The position numbers were made by a program, and so were the translations under genes. A DNA stretch of 64,000 bases from assembly GCA_027946365.1 (NCBI GenBank), contig JAPEUQ010000001.1, positions 1-64,000 on the forward strand. Direction: 5' to 3'. This DNA is from Kalmusia sp. IMI 367209. Taxonomy: Eukaryota > Ascomycota > Dothideomycetes > Pleosporales > Didymosphaeriaceae. The notes under the pieces were generated by a model. It saw only the letters and a list, made by a program, of their open reading frames with translations. It made no database searches and was not told the origin of the DNA. This document shows positions 23,656 to 35,271 of the stretch, in pieces (the stretch's first letter is position 1; the number at the start of each line of letters is the position of its first letter).

Positions 23656-24195
23656 GGTGGATTGATGCGTTTCGCTTCAGTCCAATGTGAACGATCAGAA
23701 TGAAGACGAAAGATTATTTTCTAGAAACAAAATAGTCGGCTGCGGGCTGAGTGACTGGCTGACTTATCATGTATACCTGCATAGCGGGTCGTTTGTGATA
23801 CGCATGCGCGTAGGGAGTGCGGGGCGGAATTTCCGGCTGGGTCGGATTCTCCGACCGGGCCGGAAACCCTGAAGACCGACTACACGCTTGTAGTATGGAT
23901 TCCCGGCCTCGTGACTTTCTCAAACCCGATTCTTCCATGTGATCAATCGCACGGAGGAATCGATGTGGCATCTTGAGGGAATGTTCATGGCTAGGTAGCA
24001 GACTTGTTCCGAGTCCGATATCAGCGACTAACGATGCATGGATGTACAGCACTGGATGTTTGCTTTTTGGATAAATTTGTCTTAGTGAATATTATCATCC
24101 ATGTCAACGTTGCTTGCTAAAATGATATGGAAGACTATGGCTATAGTATGCGCAATCGTATCATAAACGATATCCATAAGATATCTGTCCTGACA
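23656..24195. promoter_or_regulatory. GH3 promoter region
   Basis: This 540-bp stretch lies between the GH3 start and the DUF3500 stop. It has no convincing gene. Its main feature is a GC-rich palindromic block at 23,825-23,866 about 170-210 bp upstream of the GH3 ATG, listed separately. Confidence 0.5.
23825..23866. promoter_or_regulatory. Paired CGG-N5-CCG sites in a nested palindrome
   Basis: CGGAATTTCCG (23,825-23,835) and CGGATTCTCCG (23,843-23,853) are two inverted CGG triplets with 5-bp spacing, 18 bp apart. The second lies inside a 37-bp nested palindrome (23,830-23,866) with arms TTTCCGGC/GCCGGAAA and GGTCGGA/TCCGACC. Inverted CGG triplets with fixed spacing are classic Zn2Cys6 dimer targets. 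Confidence 0.65.
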
Positions 24196-25470
24196 TCATC
24201 CCTCCCAGACGAATTCCTGCTTCGCCCCTTCGATTAGAGGCCGAAGTGCCATGCCATAATCCCCCGCATTCGGTGTCCTGACAATAGTATGGATATGGAA
24301 CCTCGCGGGCTCCTTGTTCGTCAAGAACACCCCAGAATGATGATCAAATTCGACGAGAATGACTGGACTCTGTACTCGATAGTAGAATGCATCACTATCC
24401 CCGAAATTCCCAATCCAAGAGAACCAAGTTTCATGGTACCACTCTACCGCTTGTGCAAGCCGCATCTCTCTTGCCCGTTTTGGCAAGTACAATAAGAATT
24501 GCTCCAGAATGGTAGAAACCAAATCCTGTAAAGAGGAGCTCATATCGCTGACTTTCACGCCTTCATACGGCACAACTCTATTGTCCCGGTATGCGCCGCA
24601 GAGATGGCGTTGGTCGTCGTGATTCCAGCGACCGTGAGGCATCGCAGGATCGTGTAGGAGTTTGAATGTCTGCGCGCGGGACTGCAGATCAGAAGGTAGA
24701 GATTGCATGAGGGTGAGTCCCAATCTATCTTCTTCTTGGAGGATTTGAGTTCCGCTATGAGGGTCTACCGCGTCGCCTATAACATTTGGTTCTGCGCCGG
24801 TAAAGCATGGAGATACGACGACTTGATTGCGATATAGTAAAATGTTGAGGCAAAGATGGTGGCCGTAGAAAGAGAAGCCCCATAGAGTCGTGGTAGAAGG
24901 GTTTCCGAACAAAACAAGGTTGTAGGAGAACTCATTGCAAATGCGGGGGGCATTCACAAGGCGCCCTAGGAAGCCATTGATGCGCATAGCGCCCAGGGCC
25001 TTCTGGTAACCTTCGGGTGAGAGTGTGCGCTCGAGAAGGCCCAACGCGGCGTCGCGGACGGGGAGGGCGACCTCGTCTAATCGTATACCTTTTTCGCTTA
25101 GGAGAAACTCCGGATTGGACCAGGATCGCCATTCTGGTGAGTCGATGTGGTGGATTAGGCGTTCTTTCTGAGATGCATCCAGCAGGGAAAGTAACAGCTC
25201 AGCCGTTGTGGCAATGTCAGCGACAGGAACGCCCTCGTCTTGTAACGTGAAAAGATCTGGTCGGACTTCGCCATCATTGGTGATGCCACGAAATGGTTCG
25301 GCGAATAGCTCCCTCCAATGAAGCCAAAGACTGTGTAGCCAGGGTGGTTGCCCGTCATTCTTAAAAGCTGCTGCATACTCGTGTGCATCTTGTTGTTGCA
25401 ATGTCGTAAATCGAGGTTGGGTCAGATCAGGCAAAAACTGCCGGAAGGCTACATGTTCGCCCTGTGCCAT
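24196..25470 (-). CDS. DUF3500 family protein
   Basis: A single exon of 424 residues. The sequence has the features of DUF3500 (PF12006): an N-terminal GITNDGEVRPDLF segment (about 60), DSPEWRSWSNPEF (about 110), and a central WGFSFYGHHLCLN with conserved Gly-His-His (about 195), near-full family length. There is no signal peptide and no membrane segment. No biochemical function is known to me for the family; the conserved His residues would suit a metal site, which is inference. It is divergently transcribed from the FAH-family gene with 310 bp between starts, and the shared promoter has a CGG-N5-CCG site, so it is likely a member of the same pathway. Confidence 0.85.
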   Translation of the reverse strand: MAQGEHVAFRQFLPDLTQPRFTTLQQQDAHEYAAAFKNDGQPPWLHSLWLHWRELFAEPFRGITNDGEVRPDLFTLQDEGVPVADIATTAELLLSLLDASQKERLIHHIDSPEWRSWSNPEFLLSEKGIRLDEVALPVRDAALGLLERTLSPEGYQKALGAMRINGFLGRLVNAPRICNEFSYNLVLFGNPSTTTLWGFSFYGHHLCLNILLYRNQVVVSPCFTGAEPNVIGDAVDPHSGTQILQEEDRLGLTLMQSLPSDLQSRAQTFKLLHDPAMPHGRWNHDDQRHLCGAYRDNRVVPYEGVKVSDMSSSLQDLVSTILEQFLLYLPKRAREMRLAQAVEWYHETWFSWIGNFGDSDAFYYRVQSPVILVEFDHHSGVFLTNKEPARFHIHTIVRTPNAGDYGMALRPLIEGAKQEFVWEG

Positions 25471-25613
25471 GGTTTGTAACAGAATGGAGTTGTTGTGTGT
25501 TCCCCGAACCTGCGCAATGCGTACATATGTTCACCAATTGCATTAGGCCTGGCTCGTTGCGTTCGCTTGTACGCCTAGTTAGTCCGGACTTTCCTCCCGC
25601 ACTTTGCGTACGC

Positions 25614-25624
25614 CGGCTTTTCCG
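25614..25624. promoter_or_regulatory. CGG-N5-CCG site between DUF3500 and FAH genes
   Basis: CGGCTTTTCCG lies in the 310-bp divergent promoter between the DUF3500 start (25,470) and the FAH-family start (25,781). The identical 11-mer occurs upstream of the MFS transporter at 39,466. Confidence 0.6.
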
Positions 25625-25780
25625 CCGCGCAATAGATCTTCGGAATTCGTTCGGCAGGGACCCGCATACTAGCCATCAAGTAATCGCGGGCTGGCTGACA
25701 GGCCTGGAGTACTAGTTTTATGATTGTAAACACCCAAGGATTATTCCATGAATCTACTCTTTACCCGCTTCTACACTGAA

Positions 25781-26866
25781 ATGATAATTCCATCTTTCAC
25801 ACGGCTCGTTCGTTTTGTGCCAACATCAGACGCCTCGAAGGTCTACATCGGAGAGCCGGAATCAGATGCAGTGGATGTAGGAGCTGCTCTGCGTAATGGC
25901 CAGCCAGTCTCAGCTTTTCTCTGGTCTGGTAACTCGGTGCTCTCTCCAGGAACCAAGACCAATGACAGGGAAATTATTGGTCGACTGTTGTCGCCGGTTG
26001 CTGCTACGGAAGTGGGAACGATCCGATGCATTGGTTTGAATGTTAGTATCATTTAAAACATCGGGATAGTCACTGACGGCCGATAGTACTTTCAGCATGC
26101 CAAAGAGCTTTCTCTAGAGCTCCCCACTGTCCCTACTGTCTTCCTGTATGCTCCTCTCTGTTCCCACTGCTAGCAATTTACTCACTTCTTCTAGAAAGCC
26201 AAGCACGGCACTTGCAGACCCATGGCCAATGCCAACTATACTACCAGCGCTTACGCAGGAATCCGACACAGGCGACTATGAATCAGAGCTTGCGGTCGTG
26301 ATAGGTAAAGCCTGTAAAAATGTTTCAGAAGAGGAGGCCCTCGATTACGTTTTGGGCTACACAGCCTGCAATGACGTCTCCAGTCGAGCAAGTCAATTCG
26401 CACAGTCGCAGTGGTGTTTCTCCAAAGGGTTCGACGGCTCCTGTCCTATCGGTAAGTGGTCTGTCGGTGCGAGTTAGAGTTTATTTTGATCTTAATTTCT
26501 CAGGCCCGGCGATTGTTTCGAAATCCGTGATTCCAGACCCGTCCGCGCTACGTATTCGTGGTCTTAAGAACGGCGAAATCAAACAAAACTGCTGTACCGA
26601 GTACATCTTTCCAAAATAGATTGCAGCTTTCAAGTTCCAATTCTGACATTGAAAACAGTGACCTCATCTTCGATATAGGGAAGCTAATCAGCTTCTTGTC
26701 GCAAGGAACGACTCTCTCAGCGGGCACAGTCATCATCACTGGAACACCTGCGGGCGTGGGTATAGGGTGCACTCCCAAAGTCACCATTCAAGAAGGCGAC
26801 GAGTTCGCAGTAGAAATCCTACCCCACATCGGAACCCTAGTTAATGTTTTCCGAAATGAAAAATAA
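25781..26866 (+). CDS. Fumarylacetoacetate hydrolase family protein
   Basis: Five exons (25781-26041, 26087-26145, 26195-26451, 26504-26600, 26659-26866) give 293 residues. The introns are 45-58 bp with GT-AG ends and restore the family sequence: TRLVRFV start, IGLNYFQHA, ESELAVVIGK (metal-binding Glu/Asp region), GYTACNDVSSR, CCTDDLIFDI and ITGTPAGVGIG. I chose the ATG at 25,781 over 25,748 because the family normally begins a few residues before TRL.RFV. Members hydrolyse or decarboxylate 2,4-diketo acids from aromatic ring fission with a divalent metal, in the cytosol. The 3' end is 4 bp from the 3' end of the regulator gene. The role fits the late steps of aromatic catabolism. Confidence 0.9.
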
Positions 26867-26870
26867 ATTC

Positions 26871-29228
26871 CTACCGCTCGCCCAAAGAGAAGAACATAGG
26901 GTTATTTTGATCAAAAGCACCAAGCTGAGCTGCAATGTCAAAATCCATTCCACTGCCATCTATGAGTCCCAGTGGGCCCCAATAATGATTTAGCTGGATC
27001 GAGTGCCCCTCAACGTGCGTGAACAGTAGATCAAGCTCGGGGCCAGCATGGCTCACGGGTTCTTGGTTGTATGTTGGTGTAGTTTCGGATGATAGTCTGC
27101 TTTCAGCCTTTTCTCTTACACTACGCAATAGGCGGGCGGCTTCAAGCGCAACGACGCATTCGTCCATTATCTCGAGGATCTCGACGGCCATGTTGACTAG
27201 CTCAAAGAGCGATCGAGCTTCTTCGTGACTAGCTGAGTCTTGTGTGATGTATAGCAGAACGACTGACGCGGCAAAGACGGTATAGGTGGTGTTATAAAAC
27301 CTAGTAATTTACTTAGTGTGCTGCTTTGAGAGTGCATTAGTACATAGATTTGACCTACCATGTCTGGAAAAAGTCGTTATGTGCGTATGTTTGGTAAATT
27401 ATACTGATTGTCTGCTTGGCAGATTCGAGGCATTTGTGGGTATTTTCCAGACACCCAGGAATATTTGTCCGCTCGGTTGGCGACGACCTTATAAGCAAAG
27501 ATCCGAAGAGGAGAATCTTCAAGTTATGATATCGTATGCTTAGCACGAGTCTTTGTCTCTTGGCCCACTGCGCATCTTTGGCGCTCCTCAACGAAACTTT
27601 TTGTTGAAGCTGGTTCTGTGTATCCGGTCGGATAGCCGGAGGAAGGCTTCCTACCCAATCATCCAGTTCCCTCTCGATTTGGTTGGTCAAAGTGATCATG
27701 TCAATTATGCTCGGGTTAGGTAAGTAGATTTTCTGGCATATAGTCCTGGTAATCCTTGCCAAGTCGACCGCGCAGCCAATGATAGCACAATGCGGCGGCT
27801 CAAGCATCTCAGAATCATGTTCCGTCACTGTGTCATTCTTGATCAACGGTAATCTTCGGTTGTGGTAGATGTCAGCGCCTAGCGTGTCTGGACGTCCGAT
27901 GGAGAAAGAAATTTCCCTGATACGAATTAGAACATTGGTACGAGGATAGAATGACGTTAGATGGATTTACGTACATTTCTAATGAGAACAGGCCCCTAAA
28001 CTCGATTAGCAACCACAAGATTAATTTCAAGATTGGTAACTCACCACCAGGTTCTCGATTCTGCCTTGAGCTGCGGGACGGTCTTCCTCGTGCCAGGTCC
28101 GGGATCTCGGTTCACGCCCATAGCCAATGCCGTGCGCACAGCTAGTCCAACATACATGTACGACCCTGGGAGGAAGTCAGCTTCCCAACAATTATACTGG
28201 TCGTGTCACTCACAATGTGGGTTCAGCTCATTTTGGCACACTTTAGCCTAAACATATCATCAGTGAATAGATGATACTAACACTAGCTAAATGTGGCATA
28301 CCATCATAAAGAAACACTGGACCATTTCGAGATCTGTGACGAGACCGAGCTGTTTGCAATAAGTGCGAGCTATCTCAAAGAACTTGCGTGACCATTGAAG
28401 GTTACTTAAGCCACTGGCAGAGTCTTCTTCGCGGACAGCTACGATCGCGCCCAGCGAGAGGACACTGTAGTAGAGAGCAACAAAACTGGAAGTCGGGTGG
28501 TTACCCACATTGTCAGTATTGGCTGACCAGAGTGCTTCGCATTTCTGCAGGAATTCACGCCTGTCCAGGATGGGATGAATGTAGTGGATGCTAGAGAAGA
28601 AGCTTTCTACAAAATTCCGACATTGAGAATAATGATTGGCGCAACCAAAGTCGGCATCAAGCGCTTCCCCATGAGAAGCAGTGGGCATGGTTCGAAAATT
28701 GGGGTTATGTAGACGGGAAACTAGCTGAGCATCGTCCTCTTCGTCGCGCAGTCTCTGGCCTGTACGTCGTACGTGTGATAGGAGAGCGAAGGAGGATGAA
28801 CTTCCGTAGAACTCGACATCACGTGTGTGCCGGTTCACTTCAGAGATCTCCTCTTCCCCAGCCTCGCGAACCGATGGGGAAGCCGCCGGCTGAGCTATGC
28901 TATCATGTTGATGCCGCTGGCCAGGGTTTACGGGTGGGCTTTGATCAGATTGAATGGAGAGCGGAGCATTGAGTGAAGCGACGGGTCGAGTCGAGAGGTG
29001 TCTGACCTGGTCTTCCAGATGCCTCACATATTCTGCCGTATAACGTCGAGAGCTGGGCTGCTGGCCTTGGTAAACGCAAGTTAGATGGCGATGTTTGCAG
29101 TAAGAGCAAGGATATGATTCATCGCATTTATTCTTTTTCGCGCGACATATATCGCAGGCGCGAGCAGCTCGCGGTCGCCGTGCGCGCTGGCCGTGTGCAC
29201 GCGTAGCACCGCGCGGGGTGGGGTCCAT
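26871..29228 (-). CDS. Zn2Cys6 transcription factor with fungal_trans domain
   Basis: A multi-exon gene, about 690 residues. The N-terminal zinc cluster reads CDICRAKKNKC then CSYCKHRHLTC (C-x2-C-x6-C-x6-C-x2-C-x6-C), followed by a short coiled linker (YVRHLEDQVRHL). The fungal-specific regulatory domain follows: FFSSIHYIHPILD, then across introns NPHWSYMYVGLAVRTALAMG, RTWW, FSLE, and ISFSIGRPDTLGAD. Introns near 28,300, 28,170, 28,030, 27,920 and 27,355 all have GT-AG ends and restore frame. I prefer the ATG at 29,228; an upstream in-frame ATG at 29,306 adds a hydrophobic leader that is unusual for this class. The RIP island starts about 110 bp upstream of the ATG. It is the best candidate for binding the CGG-N5-CCG sites of the cluster (inference). 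Confidence 0.88.
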
Positions 29229-29339
29229 CAGAAGAGCACACGTGAGGATGAAAAACAATGGATTTGGAGGAGACACAGCTAGATGAGCACAGTGAAAATA
29301 GTGCATGCAGGTAACCCCACCACGGGAAGACCTCGGGCG

Positions 29340-32300
29340 ACCAGAAAATTTTTCTACGCTAGTAAATCTTAGTAGGCTAATAAATTTATTAATTAGGTTA
29401 AGTTTTTCTTAGTTACGTATCTTTTCACTTCCTTCTTCCTCTACGCTAAGTTAATATAGGAATGAACTATTCTTAACTTATTTTTATAGAAATCTTCCTC
29501 TATATACTACCCTAATAAATCTATATTAAGATAGTAGAGGTATTATGGCTTAGTAATAAGGTTTATAGCTTTTATTATATCTATAATATATTGCCAACGT
29601 ATTCTAACTATTATAGGTCTTCCTATTAGAGCTTATAGTTCTAATGATAGTAGTAGCGATAATAGAGATACTAGTAATAGTATAGTAATTATAGAGAGAG
29701 GAGAGGAGGAAGAAGATTAATAAGAGATTAATGAGAAGAGAGAGATAAAGTATGTAACCTATTTCTATACTATTTAGAATATATTTCTAATAAATTAAGA
29801 TGATAATATATCTATTACTATCCTTATATCTAATAACCCGCCTCTTATAATAGTAATTATTATATAAGTTGCTCTACTACTAGAATACCCTAAATAAGTA
29901 TAAATGGGTATACCTTTTATATTTATATAGGGTAAAATCGTCTATTAATAGAGTAAGTACTAAAAGATATACTATATATATAAATATATTAGTAACTAGT
30001 TTATAATATATTTCTAACCCATTAGGTGTAATATTACAAGAAATAGAAAGGCCTAGGTAAGTAAATAATATCCCCTATCTAGATAGACTAGTAATTAGGT
30101 ATTAATATATCTATATAGGTATAAAATATTATAAATACCTTAATAATATATTAGTAACGTTCTCCTATATATATGTCACGCTAGAGACTTGGGAATAGAT
30201 CCAAAATGCTTAAATTAATATATATAGAGAAGAAATAGATAAGAGAAAGAAAAAGTCTATAAGGTATATATTTTAAATAGATTAAGAATATTATTCTAAC
30301 TAATATAGTCTTTATACTATACTTATAACTTAATTTATAAGTGGTATCACTTATCCTAATACTAAGGACATTTATAGGCTACTATTAAAGCCTTAGCGAA
30401 ATGTCGTAAGTTTACTAAAAAGTTAAGAATATATTCTAATCTATTTAGAGCCTTTCTAGCTATTAGGTATAGTATATTGGCTGTATAAGCTAGCACTAGA
30501 CGATATAATAGACTAAAAATATTTTTTAAAATCCTATATAATAAATATTATATAGAATACCTTTAGGAGCTATTCTTAAGTAATTTATCTACTAGAGGAG
30601 ATTAATTAGATACCTGTGTAGTAATTCTACCTATAAGGTTAAAACTTAAGAACTATGGTTTATATTCTATCCTTATTATGTTCTAAACGCGTTCATAATC
30701 TATATACTAGATATTAATTATTTATAAGGCCCTGGGAAGCTTTCTAGGGTATACTATAATATAGAGTTTAGTATACTTATTCCTACTAATCTTATTAAGA
30801 ACCCATTCTATTTATTTATATTATATAGGGTCCATCACTATGCTCCACCTCCTCCTAGTAAGCTACCTAAGCTACTCACTTAGGAGATAGTAAATCTAGT
30901 TAGAAGAGTAAATAATCTAAGTCTAATTATTAGTAAGCTATTTATAACTTATTCTTATATTATTACTAATATATTTTTAACTAGCTTTATTCCTTTATGG
31001 CCCCTTCTTAGATAAATTCTACTAGAAGTATAATAAGTCATCTTTTGGCCAGGTTTATATAAGCCTTAATAACCTAGATTAACTATAAGTTATAATCTAT
31101 TAAGAAAAGCTTATTATATTTCTATTTAGTTAAGATATTGTAGGCGTATAATTTAAAATATAAAAAAGTATTAGAATCTTAATAAAGTCTATAATAGATT
31201 TATAAGTTATTTAGAATCTATTCTAACGCTTTCTAGGGTTATATCCATAAAATCTTCTCTTATAAGCTTAGTACAATAATCCTTACTATATAAAAGTAGT
31301 AAACTTAGGTTCTAGCTAGCCTCTTTATATTTTAGGTTGATCTTTCACATAAAAGAACTAGGTATGACTAAAAAGAGCTTATAGTGGTATATTTTAACGA
31401 GTCTCATAGGAAATATATATAAATTTATTCTAAATGTATTATTAACTATTTATATAATTAGTATTTATACTTATTTAGCTTTATATTAGTTTAGATAAGT
31501 AGAGATTATATTCTAAAGCTTTTTAGATACTATTTAACTAGGTAGAGCGTCTTATATAGATATCTATTAAGTGGAAATATATTTACTAAATAGGTTTAAT
31601 TAGAATTACTATTAATATGGATAGAAAGTAGATGGGCAGTAAGTATTTTAAAACTAAGTAATAAATCTATTTTAATTATATTCTAAAAGGGTTTAGAAGG
31701 TATTTATATACTATTAATCCCTTTAACTATAATTAGCGGTGGTAGCTTTATTATATAATTAAGTTCTATAAAGTCTACTTTTAAAGAGGTATTATATAAG
31801 CTATAAATGGATATTTAAGTATCCCTACTTCTATTTATTATAAGATGAAAGCTCTACTTACTATAGAGATATAGGCTTAATGGAATAAGCTTTATTATCT
31901 ACTTATATATAAGTCTATTGTTTTAATAGGTTCTAAATGGCTTCCTAATATATTTACTAGCATCTAAGGACCTAGCTATCTCTAAATGGGTAAAGAATAA
32001 GAATAATTATACCCTTACTATAGGCCTTAATAAGAATCTTATCTTTATAAGTAGAGAGTCTTGGTATAAACTTAAGGAGACATTAAACTATATTAAATAG
32101 TCTGGTAAGAAGTCTTATTTATATAGTAAGTAATTACGCTTACTATCTATTATTATAATATAAGTTATTCTAAAAGGGGTTATTAATGTATTCTAAAGTT
32201 TATAGGGCAATAAAGCTTAATAATAAAGATATTAATTAAATACTTATCTAGAATGAGATGGGTATATAATATAATTATTAAGCTACCTCTCTATCTACTT

Positions 32301-34250
32301 ACTATAGGATAGAAATATAAAGAGAAAATAAGAAATCTACTATATATTTTTAGAATCTATTCCTAACACGTTTAGAATAAAAATGATAAAAGTCTTACTA
32401 CTCTAAAGGTAATAAGGATTTAGCTAAAGATAGGAAGAAAGCTTTACTATTTTAAAGCTTATCATCTAGCTTTATAAGGCCCCATGTAAGATTAAAACGT
32501 ATATAGATAGTAGCTAAAAGATCTCTATTAGGTTTATAAGCTTTATCTTTCTTATTATTAAGCTTTTAACGTATTTAGATCCCATTTAGAACACTATTAT
32601 AAGAGCCCTTACTATAATATTAAACTATTTAGTAGAATCTTAACGCCTAAACTAGATAGACTAAGCTTAAGCTTTAGGAAAAGGAGGCTAATGTGAAAAG
32701 ACTAGAATTAGAGAATATAAAGCTTAAGCTAGAGCTAGAGATAATAAGAAAGATATTAGAGAAATAAGATTATATTTAGAATATATTTATAAGTCATTTA
32801 TATAAGACTTTGAAATAATAAAATAGAGATCTTAAATAAATATAAGTAATAATAAAATTGAAAATATAAATAGCTAAAAATTATAATAAATTAGAGAATT
32901 ATAGATTAAGTAATTATTATTAAGATAGAGACTAACTATTTAGCTATTTAGAATATATTCTGAACAGTTTAGGAATCTAACCAGTAAGGAAAAGGGTATC
33001 TAAAGCTAAAGCTAAACTAAGGTAAAAACTAGAATAGATTAAGAATCTATTTATAACTAGTCTTTTATTTATCTACTACTTTACTATTTATAATACTTTT
33101 ATTATCTTTAGATTTATTATCCTCTAAGTTATCATCATCTTCATAGCCAGTCCAGTTATAGTAGAGGTAAGAATAATAGTTCTTTAAAAATATATAAACT
33201 AGAAAAGATTAGAAATAGCTTTAAAATAGGTTAAGAATACTTATTATTAGAGAAATTATTCTCATAAAACGCGTATAAGACTTAACTACTATATTTTTAA
33301 CCCTATCCCTTATTGTATCCCTATTAATCTATAAAATATATTAGGAATATAATATAAACCTTTTAAGATAGAATCTATATTATTTTTAGATACGTCTTTA
33401 GCCTTATTTATATAATTATAGACTAGAATCTTTTATTTTTTTAGCTAGTAGCTTCTTTAGAATAACTTTAGAACGCTTTATAGATGGCTTTAGCCTAAGG
33501 ATCTTCTTATAAGGAGGGGGTGGTGGAGTTAAAATATATTAAGAACTAGTTAAGATTAGGTCCACTTTTTTATAGTAATTCATGATAGCCTTATACTAAG
33601 CTATCTTAATATAAGTAGATGTTTAGAATATATTAAAAAGATAATATACTTTTAGTAGTATAAATTTTCTTTATACTTAGGTTTCTAATTACTATTAACT
33701 TACCTAGAGTAATACTTAGGTAATATTTTTTAATATAGTTTATTAATACGCTAAGTATCTATAGCTACTTCTAAATATATTTAGAATAGGTTAGTATATC
33801 TATTATTATAAGTACCTAGTCTAGAATATATTCTAAATAGATTAAAGACCTATTTACTTACCCTATAGAGAGTATTATTCTTACGTATATAATATTTAAG
33901 CTTATCTAAGTATAGCACCTCATTATTCTACTAATTATAAGAATATATTCTAAATAGGTTAAGAGCTCAATAGGTTTTACTTTAAAGGTAGTAATACTAC
34001 TAGGTAGACTAGGTAGCTATATATAGTATATATATAGGCCCTATATATAACGTGATTAGAACTCGTTATAATAGCTATTAGGCATACTTATAAAGGTAGA
34101 AAGCTATTTTAATATAATTATAACATGTTTATAGAGTTGAGTGGTAGTGTAAGAGTAAAGGTTAGTAGGATTAAAAACTATGTGGTCGGCTTAGCTAAAA
34201 TAGCTAAGTGAGCTTTTAGTATGGTTGGGTTATCTATAACCTCGTGAAAA
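29340..34250. mobile_element. Second RIP-decayed transposon island
   Basis: This is 4.9 kb of AT-rich sequence without an ORF of 60 codons, bounded sharply by normal-composition DNA. Plus-strand conceptual reading through stops gives gene-like stretches, for example a proline-rich HHYAPPPPSKLPKLL-like segment near 30,830 and a Lys/Glu/Leu-rich coiled-coil-like stretch near 32,680-32,760. The latter would suit the C-terminus of a DNA transposase, but I see no catalytic motif that would settle the class. It separates the regulator from the FAD-monooxygenase half of the cluster, and sits directly in the regulator's upstream region. Confidence 0.7.
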
Positions 34251-34459
34251 TGGAAACAAGCGGAGTTGCATGCTGAGTAATTGAGATACTAGACTCGCGC
34301 CAATCAAATGCGGGGTAAACCTCACACTAGTGTGTTTCAAAACTCACGTGGTCTGCTTTCCTCCAACTGCTCCCAGGATACAGCTCCGCCGATTACACTG
34401 CCGACACTGCAGCCTATAGTCCGGTCCCATTCACTCCAATGTCGCCCCACGCAGCTTGA

Positions 34460-34921
34460 TCACGCCAATAGCCGCGGTATCGTTTCCAGCAGATGCTCGA
34501 CGATGGCATCTGGCCCCCTCTCAATTTGCAGTCCAAAAGGAATAGCATGCAACTTTACATCGCTCTTGACGGACCGCGCTGTCTGTTGGATTTGCGCCAC
34601 GTCTTCCTCTGTCCACATCGAGGCCGAGAACTTCACCAAGATTAGTACTGCCAATTATGAAATGGCTTCCTCCTTGCCTGCTTACCAGTATGTCCGGCTG
34701 GTACTCACGGACTTTGCTTCCAACCTCCTCTAGACCTATCATGCCTTGTCAGTATCCTTCATACTCGCCTTCCTTGTAGAGATGTACCTACTGCTGCAAT
34801 TGGCAACGTATTCAATTGTGTACTCATCCTTCAACGCCTCAGCCACCCTCCCAATGAGCACTTTGGCTCGCTCAGGCGCGTTGTTGACTGTCACTAGCTT
34901 AAAGGGACCTTTTGGAGCCAT
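34460..34921 (-). CDS. Small conserved fungal protein of unknown function
   Basis: Three exons (34921-34792, 34735-34686, 34630-34460) with 55-56 bp GT-AG introns encode 116 residues. It begins MAPKGPFKLVTVNNAPERAK and continues with EYQPDIL, FSASMWTEEDV and a C-terminal HAIPFGLQIERGPDAIVE. The alternation of hydrophobic strands and amphipathic helices suggests a small alpha/beta (Rossmann- or receiver-like) fold; that is inference. There is no signal peptide. It is paired head-to-head with the FAD monooxygenase over a 350-bp promoter that contains a CGG-N5-CCG site, so it probably belongs to the same pathway. The intron-1 acceptor could also be at GACAAG, adding three residues. Confidence 0.7.
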
Positions 34922-35271
34922 TGAAAGACGATGTGGTCGTGAGCTTCACCCTCTTCGGATGTATATACCACTTCGGGAGCGAACACTTGGCTTGCGATGG
35001 GAGTTGACGATGATCTGGCCAGACTCCGGAACAGCCGAGCTCGAGCTCGGCCGCCTACAGCCGGGATATCCGACCCCACAGCGTAGCGTAACATAACGCT
35101 GCTAAAATCGCGCTACACCGCGGTTGCATTCCGTCTCCCGCAAACGATTCGGGAGACCACCTCAAAGTACACTTTGTGAAACTTTGGGTCTCCAAGCTGT
35201 AGCTTATACGGTCAAACCAAACAGTGTATCACCTTTCCTTTCTATCCACCTCGTTCTCCACAATCTTGGGC
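34922..35271. promoter_or_regulatory. Divergent promoter of small protein and FAD monooxygenase
   Basis: A 350-bp spacer between two starts. CGGAACAGCCG at 35,027-35,037 is an inverted CGG pair with 5-bp spacing, as upstream of the other cluster genes. Confidence 0.6.

Noticed and set aside
23714..24052. 112-codon minus-strand frame upstream of the GH3 gene
   Set aside because: It runs through the palindromic operator region and resembles no protein; it is probably promoter DNA.
29340..34250. Terminal inverted repeats or LTRs of the second island
   Set aside because: I compared both ends by eye and found no convincing match in either orientation.
34308..34733. Plus-strand 141-codon frame
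   Set aside because: It is the shadow of the minus-strand three-exon gene, whose splice sites and conserved segments are much more convincing.
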